A stretch of 64,000 nt of DNA from the NCBI RefSeq assembly GCF_003999995.1, contig NZ_RJAD01000001.1:1488001-1552000 (forward strand), in the 5' to 3' direction. Each line of letters begins with the position of its first letter. The stretch's first letter is position 1. Source of the DNA: Microbacterium sulfonylureivorans (GTDB lineage Bacteria; Actinomycetota; Actinomycetes; Actinomycetales; Microbacteriaceae). Below, piece after piece: positions 18,301-26,467 of the stretch. The translations under genes were made by a program, and so were the position numbers. A model generated the notes under the pieces. That model ran no database searches. It was not told the DNA's origin and saw nothing but the letters and a program-made list of their open reading frames with translations.

Positions 18301-19289
18301 TCGCGCTCATCCCGATGGGCCTCGGCATCACCGGCCAGGGCGGCTTCATCTCGCAGCCGCTCGCGATCGTCGTGATCGGCGGCCTCGTGTCGTCGACCGT
18401 CCTCACACTGCTCGTGCTGCCGACGCTCTACAACCTCGTCGAGGGCGCCAAGGAGCGCCGTGCCGCGCGCCGTCGCGGGGACGACGGTGACGGCGGCGGA
18501 GCCGGTGGCCCGATCGCTGCGCCGAGCCCTGACGGAGCGGATGCCGCGGCCGAGCCCGTGCTCGTCGGTGCCACCGCCGGCGCGGTCCTGACCCGCCGAG
18601 AGCGTCGTCAACTCGAGTCGTCGACCGGAGCGGTGCCGGCCGCCGCGCTCGCGGGCGTGGCCGTGCCCGTCATCGAGGAGGGCCCCGACATCGAGGTTTC
18701 CGAGGCCGACGGAGGCGCCGTGCACGGCGAGCCGGCGGCCGACGTCGACACTGCTGTCGCGAGCGAAGTCGACGCCTCGCCGGAGGATGCCTCCGCCGAG
18801 GGGCTCGTCGACGGCGAAGCACGGGCGTCCGAGGACGCCGACGTGGCCGTCACGGCGAGCGACGAGGTCGCGAGCGAGTCCGACGTCGCGGATGCATCCG
18901 AGGCCGAGGGCGAGGACTCGTCGCACGAGGCGGGTGCGAGCGGCGAACTCGCGACCGACGCCGTGACCGTCGACCACACCGACCATCCGGCCGCTGAACA
19001 CGCCGACGACCCGACGGCCGAGCACGACCCGGGCGTCGACGCGGAGGAGGCGGAGCCCGCCGACGACGACGGCAGCGCGGACACGGACACCGATTCCGAT
19101 GACGCCACGGTCGACGACGGAGGCGATGCCGACGAGAACTCCGACACCGGCGAGGCTGCGGAGGACGTCGATGCGACGGAGGATCACTCCGACCACGACC
19201 ACGACCACTCCGACCACGACCACTCCGGCGAGGATGACTCGGAAGACCACTCCGACCACAACCAAGAGGGCGACCGCGGGCGCGACTGA
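15387..19289 (+). CDS. RND-superfamily efflux transporter with long acidic tail
   Basis: About 1,300 residues; a proton-driven AcrB/HAE1-like exporter in the cytoplasmic membrane. The start is set at GTG 15387 because related proteins begin (M)xNLAVLSLKNRALIAL; a frame start at 15306 is possible. The N-terminal half carries the porter signature ELIPSIEFPALIVVSTYPGA and the proton-relay helix GRVVDDSIVVIENIK. The second half repeats this with GIVVTNAIVLVDLVNQY. After the last helix comes an unusual tail of about 270 residues, rich in Asp, Glu, Ala and Ser and ending in dense His/Asp repeats. No membrane-fusion partner gene is adjacent. Confidence 0.9.
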   Translation: MSNLAVLSLKNRALIALITIVAAIFGSLALVNLKQELIPSIEFPALIVVSTYPGASPEVVNNDVSTPIENAIQGVPGLESSTATSTTNASIVQASFTYGTDLATAEQKLTQAINRVELPEGVEPNVISASIDDFPVIQIAVTGYDDESTIQAQLETSVVPDLEDVPGVNAAAIVGGVGQRVTITPDQAELAATGYTQQDIRDALDQNGVLFPGGQITEDGETLTVQTGTKIESVDEIAALPLVPSDAEQFQEGTVTIGDVSTVAQEADPVTTVSRVNGEPALTIAVTKLPAANTVDVSRGVLEILPELEDSLDGATFTVVFDQAPYIQESIDTLAKEGLLGLFFAVLVILIFLMSVRATLVTAISIPTSVLITFIGIQAFGYSLNILTLGALTIAIGRVVDDSIVVIENIKRHYVGDASKMSSILLGVREVAAAITASTITTVAVFLPIAFVGDVTGELFRPFAMTVTIAMTASLFVALTIVPVLAYWFLRPGKPLLDANGDAIDPEHPDAPPSRLQKSYLPILRWTLKHSWTTLSLALLVLVGTGVLAGIGLQQGFLKTNFLGDSGQNTFTMTQSIGSAPSLEAESAAAEQVEDALEGIDGIETVQVSIGSSGSALRDAFSGGGSGITYSITTDPDVDQVALREEVQEAVADLDDAGTITVASSGGGFGSSDIAIDVTAPDSATLQEATDSVVAAVEGADGVGQVSSNLSASLPFIAVVVDRDKAASLGLSEVAVGALVSNTMQPQSIGSVEIDDTSLTVYLAASETPATLEELRQLPVPSAAGPVPLEDVATVEESEGPTSITTEGGQRTATVTVTPSTDDLAAASGSVTTALADADLPASADATLGGVVTQQQDAFSQLGLALLAAILIVYIVMVATFKSLRQPLLLLISVPFAATGAILLQIVTGVPLGVASLIGVLMLIGIVVTNAIVLVDLVNQYRVKGLTAHDATVAGGSRRLRPILMTALATIFALIPMGLGITGQGGFISQPLAIVVIGGLVSSTVLTLLVLPTLYNLVEGAKERRAARRRGDDGDGGGAGGPIAAPSPDGADAAAEPVLVGATAGAVLTRRERRQLESSTGAVPAAALAGVAVPVIEEGPDIEVSEADGGAVHGEPAADVDTAVASEVDASPEDASAEGLVDGEARASEDADVAVTASDEVASESDVADASEAEGEDSSHEAGASGELATDAVTVDHTDHPAAEHADDPTAEHDPGVDAEEAEPADDDGSADTDTDSDDATVDDGGDADENSDTGEAAEDVDATEDHSDHDHDHSDHDHSGEDDSEDHSDHNQEGDRGRD

Positions 19290-19320
19290 CCCTTCGCGGG
19301 ATGACTCCCATCCCCGACGC

Positions 19321-19360
19321 AAGACCCCCCGGCCGGCTCACGCCGGCGTCGGGGGGTCTT
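19321..19360. terminator. Bidirectional terminator
   Basis: AAGACCCCCC pairs with GGGGGGTCTT over 10 bp, with a nested CCGGC/GCCGG stem, between the convergent RND and DUF998 genes. It reads as a strong terminator in both directions. Confidence 0.85.
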
Positions 19361-19379
19361 GGCGTTGGAGCGGCGCCGG

Positions 19380-20459
19380 TCAGTCCGTCCGGCCGGCGGC
19401 GCCGAGGAAGCGGATGAACACGGAGATCCATCCGAAGATCAGCGCGAACACGATGATCTCGAAAGCGGTGAGCGAGAAGTACCCGACCGCCGGGATGAAC
19501 AGGATGATCGATGCGATCAGGGCGCCGAGGAAGGCCCACGACGAGACGAAGTAGGTGCGGGGCATCCCCCGAAGCAGCGCCGGTCCGCCGATCAGCAGCA
19601 CGAGGAACATCGCCGCCATGCCCGAGGCCGAGATGTTGTGGAGCGCCAGGTTCACGTCGACGGGGAAGATTCCGACGCACGCCAGCATGATCCCCATCAC
19701 GACGAACAGCGCCGGGACCACCGTCTCACCGCGCGGATTCGTGAGGACGCCCGCCTTGGTGAGCGCCTCCATGTCGTTGGCGATGTAGACGGCGAAGGTC
19801 GTGACGAGCAGGCCGCCGGCGATGAGCGTGCCGTTGAAGACCCAGCTCGACAGCGCGTCGAACGAGCCGAGGTGGCTGAAGTGGATCGTCCACCACTCGG
19901 GGTCGGGTGTCGTCACCATCGCCGTGAGCGTGCCGATGACGATGAACGCCATGAGCAGCGACGACATGCGCTGCGTCGTCATGCTCGACACCGAGAGGTA
20001 CACGATGTAGGTCGTCATGCCGAGTGTGACGGCCATGAGAACGACCGCCCAGAACGTGATGACGGGGAGCCCGATGAAGCCGAGGGCGAGCACCCGGAAG
20101 AGGGCGTAGGTCGCGAGGAACGCGAGCACGGTGTGGACGATCACGACCGAGACCGTGTTGACGATGAACTTCCACGAGGGGAGCGAGCGGCGCCACTCCT
20201 GGCCCGGTCGCCCCCGGGCGCGCCAGTACCCGGCGATAGATGCCGGGATCGCCACCACGGCCGCGCCGATCGCCGCCCACAGCGCGAAAGGGTCGTCGTC
20301 GGCGAGCATCAGGTTCGTTGCGAGCAGCGACAGGACGAAGCCGTACACCGCGCCGAGAACCCCCGCGCCGAGCGAGAGGTAGACGGCCTCCGACTCCGTG
20401 CGGCGGGTGGGGGCTGGCGCGGCTCCGTCGGGGAGAGCCGCCGTGCGGGGCGAGGTCAT
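19380..20459 (-). CDS. DUF998-type membrane protein
   Basis: A 359-residue polytopic membrane protein with about nine helices after a hydrophilic N-terminus. The recognisable motif is PEWWTIHFSHLGSFDALSSWVFN around residues 188-210, typical of DUF998-like proteins; the function is unknown. ATG 20459 has TACACT exactly 6 nt upstream (20471-20466), a leaderless start. A paralogue with the same motif lies at 21170-21894 on the same strand, with a monooxygenase-like gene between, suggesting a duplicated module. Confidence 0.75.
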   Translation of the reverse strand: MTSPRTAALPDGAAPAPTRRTESEAVYLSLGAGVLGAVYGFVLSLLATNLMLADDDPFALWAAIGAAVVAIPASIAGYWRARGRPGQEWRRSLPSWKFIVNTVSVVIVHTVLAFLATYALFRVLALGFIGLPVITFWAVVLMAVTLGMTTYIVYLSVSSMTTQRMSSLLMAFIVIGTLTAMVTTPDPEWWTIHFSHLGSFDALSSWVFNGTLIAGGLLVTTFAVYIANDMEALTKAGVLTNPRGETVVPALFVVMGIMLACVGIFPVDVNLALHNISASGMAAMFLVLLIGGPALLRGMPRTYFVSSWAFLGALIASIILFIPAVGYFSLTAFEIIVFALIFGWISVFIRFLGAAGRTD

Positions 20460-20515
20460 GGCGCCAGTGTAGGACCGACGGATGCCGCGTCCCCGCGGCG
20501 CGCCACGGCGCAGGT

Positions 20516-21151
20516 TCAGCGGGCGCGGTGCAGCCAGGGGCGCAGCATCCGCGTCACCCATGGCAGCACGAGGTACGTCATGATCGGCGTCAGCAGCACC
20601 GTGGCGAAGAGCACTCTGACGACGAGCGGCCAGTCGGCGAAACCGGGGACGAAGCCGAGCAGCCACGACGCGAGCAGGTTCGTCGGGAAGAATCCGAGCC
20701 AGATGGCGACGGCCTGCTTCCAGCGCGGCGGCGCAGCGGGGATCGGCTGCTGGATCGGGCCGGTCGGGGCCGAAGCATCCGCTTGCCCGCCGGAATCGCG
20801 AGTCTCGATGTGTGTCGCGAAGGGAGCGTCGAACCATCCCTCGATGCCGGTGCGGCGTTCGACGCGGACTTCGTCAGCGAACGCGCGGCCCGAGTCGAGC
20901 CACCACGAGCGCTGAGGGGACTGCTCCCACGCCTCGAGGGTCGGGATGTCGCGGAAGCGGTAGAGCATGTACCAGAGGTCGCTCCCCTCCCCGGCGCGGA
21001 CCCAGCCCGAGCCGAGGAAGCCTGCGAAGCCGGTCGCGAGGTCGGTGCCCGCCTGCATCCAACTCGTGGCCTCGACAGTGCGGGACGGGTCGATCCGTCG
21101 TTCGATCGCGACGGTGATGGGGTGGGCCACGGGTTCTGCCATGTCATCCAT
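20516..21151 (-). CDS. Antibiotic-biosynthesis-monooxygenase-like protein with membrane tail
   Basis: A 211-residue protein with an N-terminal ABM-type ferredoxin-like domain (residues 10-105: ITVAIERRIDPSRTVEATSW, YMLYRFRDIPTLEAWEQSPQR) joined by a proline-rich linker to two membrane helices near the C-terminus. Such fusions are found widely in bacteria and the substrate is unknown. The first methionine at 21151 is used; ATG 21142 is an alternative. It begins inside the still-open reading frame of the upstream DUF998 gene. Confidence 0.8.
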   Translation of the reverse strand: MDDMAEPVAHPITVAIERRIDPSRTVEATSWMQAGTDLATGFAGFLGSGWVRAGEGSDLWYMLYRFRDIPTLEAWEQSPQRSWWLDSGRAFADEVRVERRTGIEGWFDAPFATHIETRDSGGQADASAPTGPIQQPIPAAPPRWKQAVAIWLGFFPTNLLASWLLGFVPGFADWPLVVRVLFATVLLTPIMTYLVLPWVTRMLRPWLHRAR

Positions 21152-21169
21152 TCCACACGATCATGGGGC

Positions 21170-21894
21170 TCAGGCGTCGCCTGCGGCTCGGCGGCGGCGG
21201 GGGCGGGGGCGGGGTGCGGGCACGCCGCCAGAGCGCGCGGAAGCACCGTCAGCCATGCACCGACCGACGCGAAGCCGAAGAACTCGAAGCAGGCGAGCGT
21301 GATGACGCCGACGGTCAGCAGGACCATGCCGGCGGCGAGCAGCACGACGCACGCGATCGAGGACGCGCGGAAGCGACGGCGGAACCCGGGGATGCCCAGA
21401 CTCGTCGCCACGAGCGCGAGGAGGGACAGACCGAGCCCGGCCGCGGCGAGGTCGTGGAGTTCGACGCTCACCGGGATCGGGATGAGGCCGACGACGGTGA
21501 GGTGGAGTCCGGCGGAGATCACCGACACGCGGAACGCGCGCGCGGTGCGGCGGCCGGTCGCGGAGGGCAGGACGGTGACGACGACGACCCCGTACGTCGC
21601 CAGGAGGAATCCCGCGACGATCGCGGTCGAGTTGAAGACGTGGGCGGAGAAGTCGTCGAAGGTGCCGAGCTGCGAGAAGTGCAGCTGCCACCACTGCGGA
21701 TCGCGCGTGGTGACGACGGCGATCGCCACGCCGACGGCGAGAGCCGCCATGGCGCCATGGCTGAAGTGATGGGCGGAATGCCGCGGGACCGGTCGGGCGA
21801 CCGGCCGTGGGTGCTGGGTGACGCCCGAGCGTTCGGGAAGGGCGAGGAGGGTCAACGGGCTCACGTTCTGTGTGTGCGTCGATACTCCGACCAC
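21170..21894 (-). CDS. Second DUF998-type membrane protein, 3' end unclear
   Basis: A paralogue of the 19380-20459 gene, carrying the same core motif (RDPQWWQLHFSQLGTFDDFSAHVFN) and about six to seven helices. Likely start GTG 21894, with a G-rich sequence before it; the confidence in the start is low. Homology fades at about 21214, but the frame stays open to 20590, right through the next gene. A one-base shift in the C/G homopolymer run at 21190-21220 would instead end it at 21170, the end used here. This may be a real frameshift or a sequencing indel. Confidence 0.55.
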
Positions 21895-22271
21895 GCCGAC
21901 CCCCCAAGCCGTACGCCTCGGAGATCGTCGCGCGCTGCTCGGACGGGATCCCCAGATCAGCGGACAGGGCCGCTGGGCACTATGATAACGCTCTCCTGAT
22001 GAGAACCTACAGGGTGCGAGGTTTTCAGGGGCGGGCGAGTTCTCAGGAGCGTCCGCTAGCCTGGAGCGGTCGGCTCTGGACACTGCGCTGCGCGCGGATG
22101 GGTTTGTGAGTCCAAGGGGCCGATGGTGGAGACGATTCCGTCTCGACGACCATCAGTTGAATGGCCCCCGGCCGACGATAGTCCGGGCTACTCCACGCCG
22201 CCACGGCGGCCTCGCACGCGTGCGATCCCTCGGAGTGCTGTTCTCACAGAACAACCCAGAAGGACACGACC
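21895..22271. promoter_or_regulatory. Intergenic region with long helicase leader
   Basis: These 377 bp hold no convincing gene. On the plus strand, -10-like boxes TATGAT (21981-21986) and TAGCCT (22057-22062) would give leaders of about 200-280 nt for the DEAD-box gene. Its ribosome site AGAAGGA is just before ATG 22272. DEAD-box cold-shock helicases often have such long regulated leaders. Confidence 0.45.
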
Positions 22272-24671
22272 ATGCCCAAGAACAAGAAGGCGGCCGGCGG
22301 CCGCCCCGCCAAGAACTTCGAGCCGCGCTACGCCGCGAAGACGAGCTTCCAGGACCGCAAGCGCCGTCCGGGTGAGGCCTCTGCGGGCAAGCCGGGCAGC
22401 AAGAGCGCGGGTCACCGCGGCTACCGTGCCGAAGAGGCGACGGATGCTGCCCCCAAGCGTCGCTGGACCGCGCAGGAGCGCGCCGGTCGCGACGAGTCGC
22501 GCGGCATCCGCACCCATGCGCACGGGGGTCGCGACGACCGGGCTCGCCGTGACGATCGTCCGGCTCGGTCGTTCGACGATCGTCCGAAGCGTTCGTATGG
22601 TGATCGCCCGCAGCGTGACGATCGTCCGGCTCGGTCGTTCGACGATCGTCCGAAGCGTTCGTATGGTGATCGCCCGCAGCGTGACGATCGTCCGGCTCGG
22701 TCGTTCGACGATCGTCCGAAGCGTTCGTATGGTGATCGCCCGCAGCGTGACGATCGTCCGGCTCGGTCGTTCGACGATCGTCCGAAGCGTTCGTATGGTG
22801 ATCGCCCGCAGCGTGACGATCGTCCGGCTCGGTCGTTCGACGATCGTCCGAAGCGTTCGTATGGTGATCGCCCGCAGCGTGACGATCGTCCGGCTCGGTC
22901 GTTCGACGATCGTCCGAAGCGTTCGTATGGTGATCGCCCGCAGCGTGACGACCGTCCGGCTCGGTCGTTCGACGATCGCCCCCAGCGTTCGTACGGCGAC
23001 CGTCCCGCGCGCCCGTCGCACCTCGACCGCGTCGACCGCGACGACCGCCGTTCCTTCGGAGACGCGCGTCCGTCGTACCGCCGTGACGACCGCCCGGCCC
23101 GCTCGTACGACGATCGTCCGAAGCGCTCGTACGACGACCGACCCAAGCGCGACGACCGTCCGGCCCGCTCGTACGACGACCGCCCCAAGCGCGACGACCG
23201 TCTGGCCCGCTCGTACGACGACCGTCCGGCCCGCTCGTACGACGACCGTCCGAAGCGCTCCTACGACGACCGCCCCAAGCGCGACGACCGTCCGGCCCGC
23301 TCGTACGACGATCGTCCGAAGCGCTCCTACGACGACCGTCCGAAGCGCGACGACCGGCCCCGCCGCAACGACGGTGCGACGCGCTCCGACTGGAACGCCC
23401 CTGCGCGGACTGCGGCCCACGAGGCGCACGTCGACGTCGTCCACGAGCGCCTGCAGGCGGAGGCCGTCCAGGCCGGCGAGGTCGCGGATGTGACATTCGG
23501 CGACCTCGGCCTCGGTGAGAACATCGTGGGTGTCCTCGCCGACCTCGGTGCGGCGAGCCCGTTCCCGATCCAGGCCGCGACCATCCCGTCGATCCTGGAA
23601 GGCAAGGACGTCCTCGCCCGCGGTCGCACCGGCTCGGGCAAGACCATCGCGTTCGGCGCCCCGCTCGTCGAGAGCGTCCTGCGCTCGCAGCGCGGCCAGC
23701 GCCGCGAGTTCGCCCGCGCGCCGAAGGCGCTCATCCTCGCGCCGACGCGTGAGCTCGCGCTGCAGATCGACCGCACCATCCAGCCGATCGCGCGCAGCGT
23801 CGGCCTCTTCACCACGCAGATCTACGGCGGCGTGCCCCAGGGACGCCAGGTCGGCGCTCTCCGCAAGGGCGTCGACATCATCATCGGCACCCCGGGCCGC
23901 ATCGAGGACCTCGTCAAGCAGGGCAAGCTCGACCTGTCCGAGATCCGCATCGCCGTTCTCGACGAGGCCGATCACATGTGCGAGCTCGGGTTCCTCGAGC
24001 CCGTGCAGCGGATCCTCCGCCTCACCGCCGACGGGTCCCAGAAGCTGCTCTTCTCGGCGACGCTCGACCGTGAGGTCGCCGCGCTCGTCGACGAGTTCCT
24101 CGTCGAGCCCGCCGTGTACGAGGTCGCCGGTGAAGACCAGGATTCGGGCACGATCGAGCACCGCGTGCTCGTGATCGAGCACCGAGACAAGGCCGAGATC
24201 CTCGATTCGCTCGTCGCACGCGAGGGCAAGACCCTGGTGTTCGCCCGCACGCGTGCGTACGCCGAGATGCTCGCCGAGCAGTTCGACGACGCGGGCATCC
24301 ACGCGCTCGCCCTTCACGGCGACCTCAACCAGGCGAAGCGCACGCGCAACCTGGAGAAGCTCACGTCCGGTCGCGTCCAGGTGCTGGTCGCGACGGATGT
24401 CGCGGCACGCGGCATCCACGTCGACGACATCGATCTCGTGGTCCAGGCCGACGCGCCCGACGAGTACAAGACGTACCTGCACCGCTCCGGCCGCACCGGC
24501 CGCGCCGGTCGCTCGGGCACCGTCGTCACGCTCATCACGCGTCAGCGCCGCCGCCGCATGACCGAGATGCTCGACCGCGCCGAGATCGACGCGCCCTTCG
24601 AGGAGGTCCGTCCCGGCGACGACCTGATCGAGGAGATCTCCGGACGTCAGCTGTCCAACGTCGACGCGTAG
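22272..24671 (+). CDS. DEAD-box RNA helicase with long Arg/Asp repeat N-terminus
   Basis: A 799-residue ATP-dependent RNA helicase. The core (about residues 405-780) has the Q motif FPIQAATIP, motif I GRTGSGKT, Ia PTRELALQ, Ib GTPGR, II DEAD (VLDEADHM), III SAT, V ATDVAARGIHV and VI HRSGRTGRAG. Uniquely, the basic tail usually found at the C-terminus is replaced by a disordered N-terminal region of about 370 residues made of DDRPARSFDDRPKRSYGDRPQR repeats and shorter DDRPKR/RSYDDRP units. This suggests nonspecific RNA binding or condensate formation. It is likely a cold-shock or ribosome-assembly helicase. Confidence 0.93.
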   Translation: MPKNKKAAGGRPAKNFEPRYAAKTSFQDRKRRPGEASAGKPGSKSAGHRGYRAEEATDAAPKRRWTAQERAGRDESRGIRTHAHGGRDDRARRDDRPARSFDDRPKRSYGDRPQRDDRPARSFDDRPKRSYGDRPQRDDRPARSFDDRPKRSYGDRPQRDDRPARSFDDRPKRSYGDRPQRDDRPARSFDDRPKRSYGDRPQRDDRPARSFDDRPKRSYGDRPQRDDRPARSFDDRPQRSYGDRPARPSHLDRVDRDDRRSFGDARPSYRRDDRPARSYDDRPKRSYDDRPKRDDRPARSYDDRPKRDDRLARSYDDRPARSYDDRPKRSYDDRPKRDDRPARSYDDRPKRSYDDRPKRDDRPRRNDGATRSDWNAPARTAAHEAHVDVVHERLQAEAVQAGEVADVTFGDLGLGENIVGVLADLGAASPFPIQAATIPSILEGKDVLARGRTGSGKTIAFGAPLVESVLRSQRGQRREFARAPKALILAPTRELALQIDRTIQPIARSVGLFTTQIYGGVPQGRQVGALRKGVDIIIGTPGRIEDLVKQGKLDLSEIRIAVLDEADHMCELGFLEPVQRILRLTADGSQKLLFSATLDREVAALVDEFLVEPAVYEVAGEDQDSGTIEHRVLVIEHRDKAEILDSLVAREGKTLVFARTRAYAEMLAEQFDDAGIHALALHGDLNQAKRTRNLEKLTSGRVQVLVATDVAARGIHVDDIDLVVQADAPDEYKTYLHRSGRTGRAGRSGTVVTLITRQRRRRMTEMLDRAEIDAPFEEVRPGDDLIEEISGRQLSNVDA
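22551..23012 (+). repeat. 66-bp tandem repeat, seven copies, in-frame
   Basis: Six identical 66-bp copies (22551-22946) are followed by a diverged seventh (22947-23012), each encoding 22 residues. Codons inside (CGT, GAT, TAT) are less GC-rich than the flanks. A second block of shorter, more degenerate repeats follows to about 23360. Confidence 0.95.
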
Positions 24672-24680
24672 CCGTCGGAA

Positions 24681-24714
24681 CGGAGTGCCCGGTCCTGGCG
24701 GACCGGGCCCTCCG
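24681..24714. terminator. Terminator after DEAD-box gene
   Basis: A 15-position stem with one mismatch and a TGGC loop lies between the convergent helicase and TetR genes. It reads as a terminator on either strand. Confidence 0.75.
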
Positions 24715-24771
24715 TCGTATGGTGTCGCCAGACGAGCCGCACGAGCGGCTCGGCGGTGCGACCGGGGTCTG

Positions 24772-25437
24772 TCAGGCCGTGGCCGGGATCCGAGTCACCC
24801 TGGCCACCAGTGCGGGATCGGCGCCGAGGCCGAGCAGTCGTGACCTCAGAGCGGTCGCGGCGCGGTCGTAGGGCTCGACGCTCGCGTAGAGGAGCGAGCG
24901 GGTGTTGGCGGCCTCGAGGAACGAGACGATCTCGAACGTCAGCTGGCGGGCGTCATCGAGTCCCGGGAGCTCGCCGGCGGCCATCGCGCGTTCGATCGAG
25001 AGTGCGAGGTAGTCCTCCCAGTCGCTCGACGCCGCGACGACGGCATCGCGGATCGGGCCCGGCCGGGCGTCGTACTCGACCGAGGTCGCAGCGAAGAAGC
25101 ATCCGCCGCGGAACACGCGTTCGTCGGAGTAGTCCAGCCAGGACGAGATCAGGGCGCACACCCGCGCCAGCCCTCGTTCGGATCGCTCTCGTGCGGGGAC
25201 GATCACCCGCTCGATGAAGACCTCGCGGGCGGCGGCGACCGTCGCGAGCTGCAACTGCTGCTTCGAGCCGAAGAGGGTCGCGACGCCGCTCTTGCTGTGC
25301 CCCGCGGCATCCGCCAGGCGACCGATCGTGAGTCCCTCGAGGCCGTCGACCGACGCGGTGTCGATCGCATGGGCGAGGATCACGCGACGAGACTCGTCGC
25401 CCCGTGCGCGGCGGCCGTCGAGCTGCTCTTGCGCCAT
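24772..25437 (-). CDS. TetR-family repressor
   Basis: A 221-residue TetR regulator. The N-terminal HTH occupies residues 18-64 (ILAHAIDTASVDGLEGLTIGRLADAAGHSKSG), with a helical ligand domain behind it. Start ATG 25437 has GGAG close upstream and GATAAT as -10 (25451-25446), overlapping the first of two operator copies. It is divergent from an alpha/beta hydrolase that it very likely represses together with itself. The ligand is unknown. Confidence 0.9.
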   Translation of the reverse strand: MAQEQLDGRRARGDESRRVILAHAIDTASVDGLEGLTIGRLADAAGHSKSGVATLFGSKQQLQLATVAAAREVFIERVIVPARERSERGLARVCALISSWLDYSDERVFRGGCFFAATSVEYDARPGPIRDAVVAASSDWEDYLALSIERAMAAGELPGLDDARQLTFEIVSFLEAANTRSLLYASVEPYDRAATALRSRLLGLGADPALVARVTRIPATA

Positions 25438-25450
25438 GACTCCAGATTAT

Positions 25451-25490
25451 CGTACGATCGTTCGTATTCATACGTACGATCGTTCGTATT
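25451..25490. promoter_or_regulatory. Two TetR operator copies in divergent promoter
   Basis: CGTACGATCGTTCGTATT occurs twice, at 25451-25468 and 25473-25490, 22 bp apart. Each contains the near-palindrome CGTACGATCGTTCG. The first overlaps the -10 box of the tetR gene; the second faces the hydrolase gene. Confidence 0.8.
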
Positions 25491-25503
25491 TCTCGTTCCT
25501 TCG

Positions 25504-26427
25504 GTGATCGGAGCAGCTGTGAGCCTCTCACTCTCCGCGGCGGGAGCCGCTGTCCGCGTGGCCGGATCGATCTCGCCGCGGTGGGGGGCCGCCGTGGCGC
25601 TGCCGATGTTCGGCCATGTCGCCAGGCCTCGACCGGTCGGCGTCGCCGAGCTGCCGACGATGTGGAGCGCCTCCCGCTCCACGGTCCGCATCCCGGGGCT
25701 GGCCCGCGCGGGCGCCGACGTCGTCGTCTACGACTGGGGGCACGGCGACGAGGTCGTCGTGCTCGTCCACGGCTGGAACGGGCGGGCGAGTCAGTTCGCG
25801 GTGCTCGTGCGCGAGCTCGTGGCAGAGGGCTATCGGGTCGTCGCCTTCGACGCGCCCGCCCACGGCGATTCCGGTGGCCGGAGCACCTACCTGATCGACT
25901 GGACCGACGTGCTTGCCGAGGTCCAGTGTCGCCATGGCCGGTTGCGCGCGGTGGTCGGTCACTCCTTCGGCGGTCTTGCGGGCCTGGTCGCCGGAGCAGG
26001 CGGACTTGCGGCGGAGCGGGTCGTCACGATCGCGGCGCCGGCGGACGCCGACCTGCTCTTGGCGCAGTTCCAGGGCATGCTCCGCTACGGCGACTCGACG
26101 GCGGCGGCACTTCGCACGCGTTTCGCCGAGCGCTACTTCCCTGGAGAGTCCGACCCGTTCGCGAGGCTCTCGCCCGTGGCGCGGCCGCTCCCGTCCGGGG
26201 TCTCGCTGCTCGCCGTTCACGACGAGGCGGATCGCGTGGTGCCCTTCGGCGAGCTCGCCCGCGTCGCCGGTGCGAACCCGGGTGCCCGCCTCGTCACCAC
26301 GCGCGGGTACGGCCACAATCGCGTGCTCGAGGCCGACGTCGTCCTCGACGCGGTGCTGGAGTTCGTCGGCGAGTCGGTCGCCCCCGCGTCGGCCGTGTCG
26401 ACAGCACTCTCGGAGTCCGCGGCCTGA
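25504..26427 (+). CDS. Alpha/beta hydrolase
   Basis: A 307-residue serine hydrolase. The fold signature is visible as VVLVHGWNGRASQF (oxyanion region), FDAPAHGDSGG, the nucleophile elbow VVGHSFGGLAG (Ser about 157), and a late VHDEADRVVPF aspartate followed by GYGHNRVL, the probable catalytic histidine. The N-terminus carries a hydrophobic helix, possibly a membrane anchor. GTG 25504 is chosen as the first start after the operator repeats; GTG 25519 is possible. It is probably controlled by the divergent TetR gene. Confidence 0.85.
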   Translation: MIGAAVSLSLSAAGAAVRVAGSISPRWGAAVALPMFGHVARPRPVGVAELPTMWSASRSTVRIPGLARAGADVVVYDWGHGDEVVVLVHGWNGRASQFAVLVRELVAEGYRVVAFDAPAHGDSGGRSTYLIDWTDVLAEVQCRHGRLRAVVGHSFGGLAGLVAGAGGLAAERVVTIAAPADADLLLAQFQGMLRYGDSTAAALRTRFAERYFPGESDPFARLSPVARPLPSGVSLLAVHDEADRVVPFGELARVAGANPGARLVTTRGYGHNRVLEADVVLDAVLEFVGESVAPASAVSTALSESAA

Positions 26428-26467
26428 CGTTCGTGGCCGGTCGCTCCGCACGCGTCGACTTCCGCCG

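Noticed and set aside
14487..19322. A 1,611-codon open frame antisense to the RND exporter
   Set aside because: High GC with biased third positions leaves long antisense frames open; the composition is Arg/Gly/Asp-rich with no domain, while the plus strand encodes a clear RND protein.
22551..23012. CRISPR-like repeats
   Set aside because: Contiguous in-frame 66-bp units without spacers inside a coding gene.
22188..24482. A 764-codon antisense frame over the helicase
   Set aside because: It mirrors the in-frame 66-bp repeats and helicase codons; no recognisable domain.
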